This document shows positions 59,532 to 64,000 of a stretch of 64,000 nt of DNA, one piece after another. The first letter of the stretch is position 1. Every line of letters begins with the position of its first letter. The translations under genes were made by a program, and so were the position numbers. The notes under the pieces were generated by a model. That model did no database searches. It saw only the letters and a list, made by a program, of their open reading frames with translations, and was not told the origin of the DNA. This DNA is from Lateolabrax maculatus (taxonomy: Eukaryota; Chordata; Actinopteri; Acropomatiformes; Lateolabracidae). The stretch is taken from positions 5,180,501 to 5,244,500 of the forward strand of contig CM062199.1 of NCBI GenBank assembly GCA_031216445.1, in the 5' to 3' direction.

Positions 59532-61469
59532 CCTTCAATGCATTAGCACCCTATTTATTGTGATTGCAACTCAGTGGAGACGTAATCAGTAAAAAATGAA
59601 AGTATCTAGATTCCATCTGCGATATGGTGATGAGCGAGGCCTTGACAACTCATTTAATTTAGCAAGGTTGTGACCCTCCAAAATAAAAGTCCTGTGTATC
59701 AAACAGCAACGGGGACGTTTTACCAGAAGGCATCATGAATGTAGCGTTACAGATCAGGTTCAAGCATCAGAAGCAGAGAGAAACATGCAGACTAATTTGG
59801 TAAACATGATAGGGTCGTGGAAGACAGTGAAAAGACTGAAATGTATGCATCACAGACAGCCTTTTAGATAGCGACATGACTTAAAATGCATCCGTGTGCT
59901 GCAAATAAAATGCGAAAAAATATGGGAGTCGGGCTGGAGGCGATGCACACAGTAATCTCCCCAGTATTGTGCACGCCTGATGGCGGCTTGCATGCTGCCT
60001 CGTAGATAGATGCAGCCAACAAACAGCCCCGTTCCTGTGTGACAGCTCCCCTCCTCCAGGCCAGAGCTGACCCAAATCTACGTTTTCTTTCTCCTCCGCT
60101 TTGCCCACAATTCCACATCCGCGGCAGTGACAGCAGGCACTCCACTCTCTCAAATCTCAGTGCCATTGCTCATATAATTATCATGCTGGGGACTACTGCC
60201 CTCTATCCCCTAAACTGTAGCCTTACCTCGCTATTTAGATAAATACAGTAAATACAGCAGATACAGTACACTGCTTTAAAAAAAGGGGAAGGGTTTGTCT
60301 TCAAAGTTTATATTTCACCTATGAATATACTTTTTCATAACAATAAGTATATAAAAGAACGCTCATATTTAATATGAAAGACTTCTATAATCTTTAGGAG
60401 ATTACAAAGTTTTATCGAGTTTGGATCTCAGACTGTGTTCCCACAAAATTATCTTTTACAAACAGAGCATTAGAAACTATTATTATATAAATATTCTTAA
60501 AGAGCAGACAGATTTTCTCAATTTAAACTTTTTTCATTTAAAATTAAGTCTTAAAAACATATTTCTTAGATAAGAAACACTTTAAAAGGGAGTGTTTAAC
60601 TAGTATTTGAACTAGTTTTTAATTTAAATCAACTTGTTTTAAGTTTTTGGAAATGAAGCAGATCACTACACTAGAACTGAAACTTGATAAAACTTTTGAA
60701 GACAGACATTTCAGAAGAAATAAGGGGACACATCATGCAGTACTGTACTTGGAAGTTACCAAACCAATCTTGTACTGTTTGATAAAGAAATGCCGCCTTT
60801 GTATGACAGTATGATGAACATAACTACTTTAAATATGTTTTGTTTATCCTTAATTACCGTGGGAACATTTTAAACATCAATGAATACTGAAGCTTATTGT
60901 GGCACTATGAAGGTCAATATTGAGGTTGAAGAATCCAGCTCTATCTGTAGAAAAACAAATCATATTAATAAGACCTGACCTGTGATCCTAGATCAGTGCT
61001 CCCATTGTGACAGTATTCATAAGTATGGGTGCTGCACAGAGGCTGGCCTTGAGCGTGTTGTCATATTACATTATGACTGTAAAGAGAAGCCACAACTGCA
61101 ACAAGTTCTTGTGCATTCAAAACCCAAAGCTTGTGAAAAAGAAGGATTAGACACGTGGGGCACCAAATGTCAAAGTAGTGTTCTGTCCTGAAACTGCAGC
61201 AATAAAAGCTGCAGAGTTAACATTTCCGTTACCTCCACATCCATCCATCATTGCCAGGGAACTCAATAGCACCTCTGGCACAACAGAGATAGAGAGTTGC
61301 TAGCTGAGGACTCACACTGTGAATCATAATTGGACTGATACCTTTTACATTTAGCAAATTAAGCATTGTGTCTCTATGTCTTTCTAATGTTACGGACCTG
61401 TAGCCATAGTTTGCCAACCGCACAATATGATTTGCATTACTGCCAAGGTGCTGAGCCTTCAGTATACAT
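59531..61469. other. Upstream sequence, no gene seen
   Basis: Mixed, becoming very A/T-rich at 60240-60960. No exon or RNA gene was recognised. Confidence 0.4.
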
Positions 61470-61850
61470 TAAAGGAATTAATAGCTTGACATTTTGGGAT
61501 ACATAAAAAATGGAAATAGGGAAAAGATTAGCCTGGTTAGAGATTAAAAAAAAATCTGCCTACCAGTACTTTTAATGATAAGAACACGTTATATCGCTTT
61601 TGTTTAGTTTGTATAAAAACAAAGTGTAAGAACGACAGGTTGTGGTTTTGCGTATCTATGTGCCGGACTATTTCTTGGTAGGTGTGTGTTGACACAGCCA
61701 GACTAGCTGTTCTCCCCGGTTTCCAGTGCTGCTGACGACTGTAGCTTCATATTGATCATAAAGACACGATAATGGTATCAGCCGTCTCATCTAACGCTCA
61801 GCAAGAAGGCAAATAAGCATATTTCCTAAACTGTCGAACTATTTCTTTAA
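61470..61850 (+). mobile_element. Teleost MITE-like repeat, near full-length
   Basis: The left end is 'taaaggaattaatagcttga' and 'cattttgggata'. The right end, reverse-complemented, is 'ttaaagaaatagttcgacag' and 'tttaggaaatatgctta', so the ends are related as imperfect inverted repeats. Interior motifs include 'ctgcctaccagtact', 'gttatatcgcttttgttt', 'acgacaggttgtggtttt' and 'tgccggactatttcttgg', which are typical of a very common fish element. It has no coding capacity. Related fragments lie at 53380-53500 and 13785-13832. Confidence 0.75.
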
Positions 61851-61975
61851 AGCAAGACTATGTAATTTAAGAAGAATGAATGACAATCTTCCTATTACAA
61901 ATCAAAAGCTGAATTCATAAGCTGACTTATTTAGTCTGGTATGACCAGTGGCTTATGGTGGCTAATGTTAGATAA
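61851..61975 (+). mobile_element. Interspersed repeat fragment (pair with 13520-13655)
   Basis: Begins 'agcaagactatgtaa' and ends near 'ggctaatgttagataac'. It shares order and words with 13520-13655. It directly abuts the element at 61470-61850. Confidence 0.5.
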
Positions 61976-62884
61976 CATTTTTTAACTGGTCAAGAAAAAC
62001 CTGTTTCATAGGATTACTTTGAATTTAAATATGAATTTATTGGTGCTCACATGCTTACTGTAGTAATGTTAATTGTTATACATTATTAATACTTTTCATA
62101 CTATAGAGACAAACACAGTCATTTAAAGTCAGTCAGGGAAGTTAAGTATGGATGGTACTATAAAAGCACACTTCCTTACAAATCAACTCTACTGTCTTTA
62201 TACTGGCCGTCAGGAGCCTTGTAAGAGAGTCATATGGCTCAGCAGTTTTTATGGCTGACTAAACCACAAGGCTCTCCGTCACTGTGAAACTCTGCCAGAG
62301 AGCTGCAGAATGAAGAGGTTAGGACAATCTCGGGTCTCCATCTTGGTGAGAAACACCACTCTCACCCTGAAATATTTTGGGTAGTGAAACCTCGTCTGGC
62401 CCCTTCCATATTCTGGCCCGACTTGAGTTGAGCAGTGCATAATGATGTTTCTGAGCAGAGGGTGAAAAATGGCTGAGCACTGTAATGCTTTCCTGACAGA
62501 CAAGCGCTGCAGAATACTGATCTACTTGCCAGGATGTAAATAACTTAGTGGAGTGAGTTGTAAAAAAAGAAACTCAGACCCTTGGAGAAGAAAAAACAGA
62601 TAATATTTGAACAAACGCACTGTTGTGAAACAATGAGAAGCATTTACTTTGGCCAAGTATGAGTTTGCCTGAGTCGAAGTATGATGAAACCGTTTGTAAT
62701 TGGTCAATGGTGGATGATCAATACAAAAACAGCAGTACTGCAGCCTGTTTTCTGCGTGGACTGAGGGATAAATACCAAAACAAAGGCTCCTTTTTGACTC
62801 TCCATGTACACAAAGATACAGATTGAAAGTCCAGCACTCAATCTATATCTTATGCCATTGCTCTCTCTCCATTTGAGACTATAT

Positions 62885-62945
62885 TATCCATCCATTTTCA
62901 ATATATCCTGAGCAGGGCTGCAGGGTCTCGGCGTTTCCCCAGCAC
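62885..62945 (+). mobile_element. Fragment of the 'tccatccattttc' fish repeat
   Basis: 'tatccatccattttcaata', 'tatcctgagcagggctgcag' and 'ggtctcgg' follow a common fish repeat ('tccatccattttc...cttatcctgagcagggtcgcgggg'). It is a short fragment only. Confidence 0.6.
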
Positions 62946-64000
62946 ACATAGTTTATAATGTGGAGAGTTTGCCCAATCAAAAAGTGATGCAGTCACTTTG
63001 TCCTCAGAGGAACAGATGGCTGCATTGAGCTATGCTCTTGCTGTAGGTACTTTTTGCCTCGTTTTAGAAACAAGATCTTGTCAAACAGTGTTGTATAGTT
63101 GTGAAAAAAAACACCATATGTTATATATAATAATAGATATACTGATTGATATGCTGAATTAGCAGAGCATCTGTCCACTGAAGAGCAGTTTAAAGTTTTG
63201 ATCTACACTGGAAGTTTGACTCTTTTTTTTATTTTTATAAAAAGGTCTGTGCAGCACATTACATGTATTGTAATTATTTAATTTACTAATGATTGAATGT
63301 ATTCTTTTATCATGTTTTATAGAAGTGTAATCTTCATCTAGGGGGATAAAAGATCAACATAAAAGTAAAAGGTCGTTCTCTCTCCGGTCCCCAAACCAAA
63401 TCAACACTCTACAGTGTTGTGAAAGCGGCAGAATTTATTCCTACAAAATGTAATCTCTCATCAAGAGAGTGCTAGCTAACCTGTGAAAAAAAACAAACTA
63501 AAAAAATACACTAAACCTAAATCCCTAAAATAAAGCATAGCAGGAGAGAAACTGTACAAAAGAAAAGGCTTCATTGTTCCTCCAGTACTATTACGAGGTC
63601 CTTTGCTATGACCAGTTGCAAAGAAGATCTCAACTTCAATGCAATGAATGCAATTTTTGGCAAGTATAAGGACAAAAAAAGGTATTGAAATTGTTGATAA
63701 TATAATTCTTTGAAAGCTTTCTGATAATCGGAGACCCATACTGTTATGTTTTAAAATTATGATATCTGTGCCTTTAGGTAGGGTGGGGGTCAATATACGA
63801 ACAGTGCACACTCTGGACCATGAGGAGATATTCGCTTTATTTGACAAAAAGTATACTGGATTAGAATCTCTGACTGCACTTTTAAGAGAACATCTAGTGT
63901 ACACATGGAAATAGATCCTCTGTTGGCAAATAGGAATGCAAAGAGCTTTATCTCCATCTCTCTCTGTGATGTATTGAGTAAAGCCTGTGACAAGGGAGCA
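62946..64000. other. Upstream sequence, no gene seen
   Basis: A/T-rich to the window edge. No exon or named repeat was recognised. Confidence 0.4.

Larger units (their letters stand above)
38831..64000 (-). other. oxr1: OXR1 upstream intron or 5' region
   Basis: The minus-sense sequence upstream of exon 2 extends to the window edge. No certain first exon was found. Two weak candidates with the right splice phase are listed separately. The sub-stretches 41881-44228, 47841-53290, 54361-58800, 59531-61469 and 62946-64000 hold nothing I can support apart from the listed microsatellites. Confidence 0.6.

Noticed and set aside
1..64000. CRISPR array, operon, phage or integrated virus
   Set aside because: No regularly spaced repeats, dense coding or viral hallmark genes were seen. 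The window is vertebrate intronic DNA.

Overview
The window is vertebrate nuclear DNA and almost certainly from a ray-finned (percomorph-like) teleost. It is about 99% non-coding, with very long introns, many (CA)n/(TG)n microsatellites, and several interspersed repeats of types common in teleost genomes: a tRNA-derived SINE, short hAT-like and MITE-like elements, and a relic of a transposon-borne helicase-like gene. There is no bacterial or viral gene organisation.

The recognisable gene is OXR1 (oxidation resistance 1, a LysM/TLDc-family protein), read on the minus strand. Three of its coding exons are visible. Exon 2 (38634-38830) begins LKKKSQSVDI and ends GYTI. The next shared exon (4252-4334) begins DTGQKK and ends GTIEYS, at the start of the LysM domain. 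An alternative first exon (20117-20273, MDFIISVTG...) lies in the intron between them. Exon 2 and the alternative first exon both end in phase 1 with a G, so either can join the exon at 4334 to rebuild the same Asp codon. One locus therefore makes two protein starts from two promoters. The rest of the LysM domain and the TLDc domain lie beyond the left edge (below position 1). The usual upstream first exon is either beyond the right edge or is one of two weak candidates (47558-47598, 58803-58828). A third CpG-rich block with an open frame and a phase-matched donor (18519-18702) could be another alternative start.

Layout from left to right. 1-4251 is intron downstream of the LysM-start exon, with one large repeat copy (540-1160). 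4252-4334 is the exon, flanked by a strongly strand-asymmetric purine/pyrimidine region (4.48-5.44 kb). 4335-20116 is intron with repeats, a TG/CA inverted microsatellite pair (11.65-11.95 kb) and a perfect 27-bp palindrome (18.36 kb). 20117-20420 holds the alternative first exon and its probable promoter. 20421-38633 is intron with a SINE (24.1 kb), a GC-rich island (25.0-25.2 kb), a MITE with intact ends (27.04-27.34 kb) and a 320-bp pyrimidine tract (35.3 kb). 38634-38830 is exon 2. 38831-64000 is upstream intron or 5' region, with a LINE-like fragment (39.3 kb), a 480-bp TIR element carrying a helicase-like exon relic (40.3-40.8 kb), microsatellites, CpG-rich blocks (47.7 and 54.3 kb) and further teleost repeats.

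The open reading frames scattered across the rest of the window are short, low-complexity or repeat-derived. I do not consider them genes.
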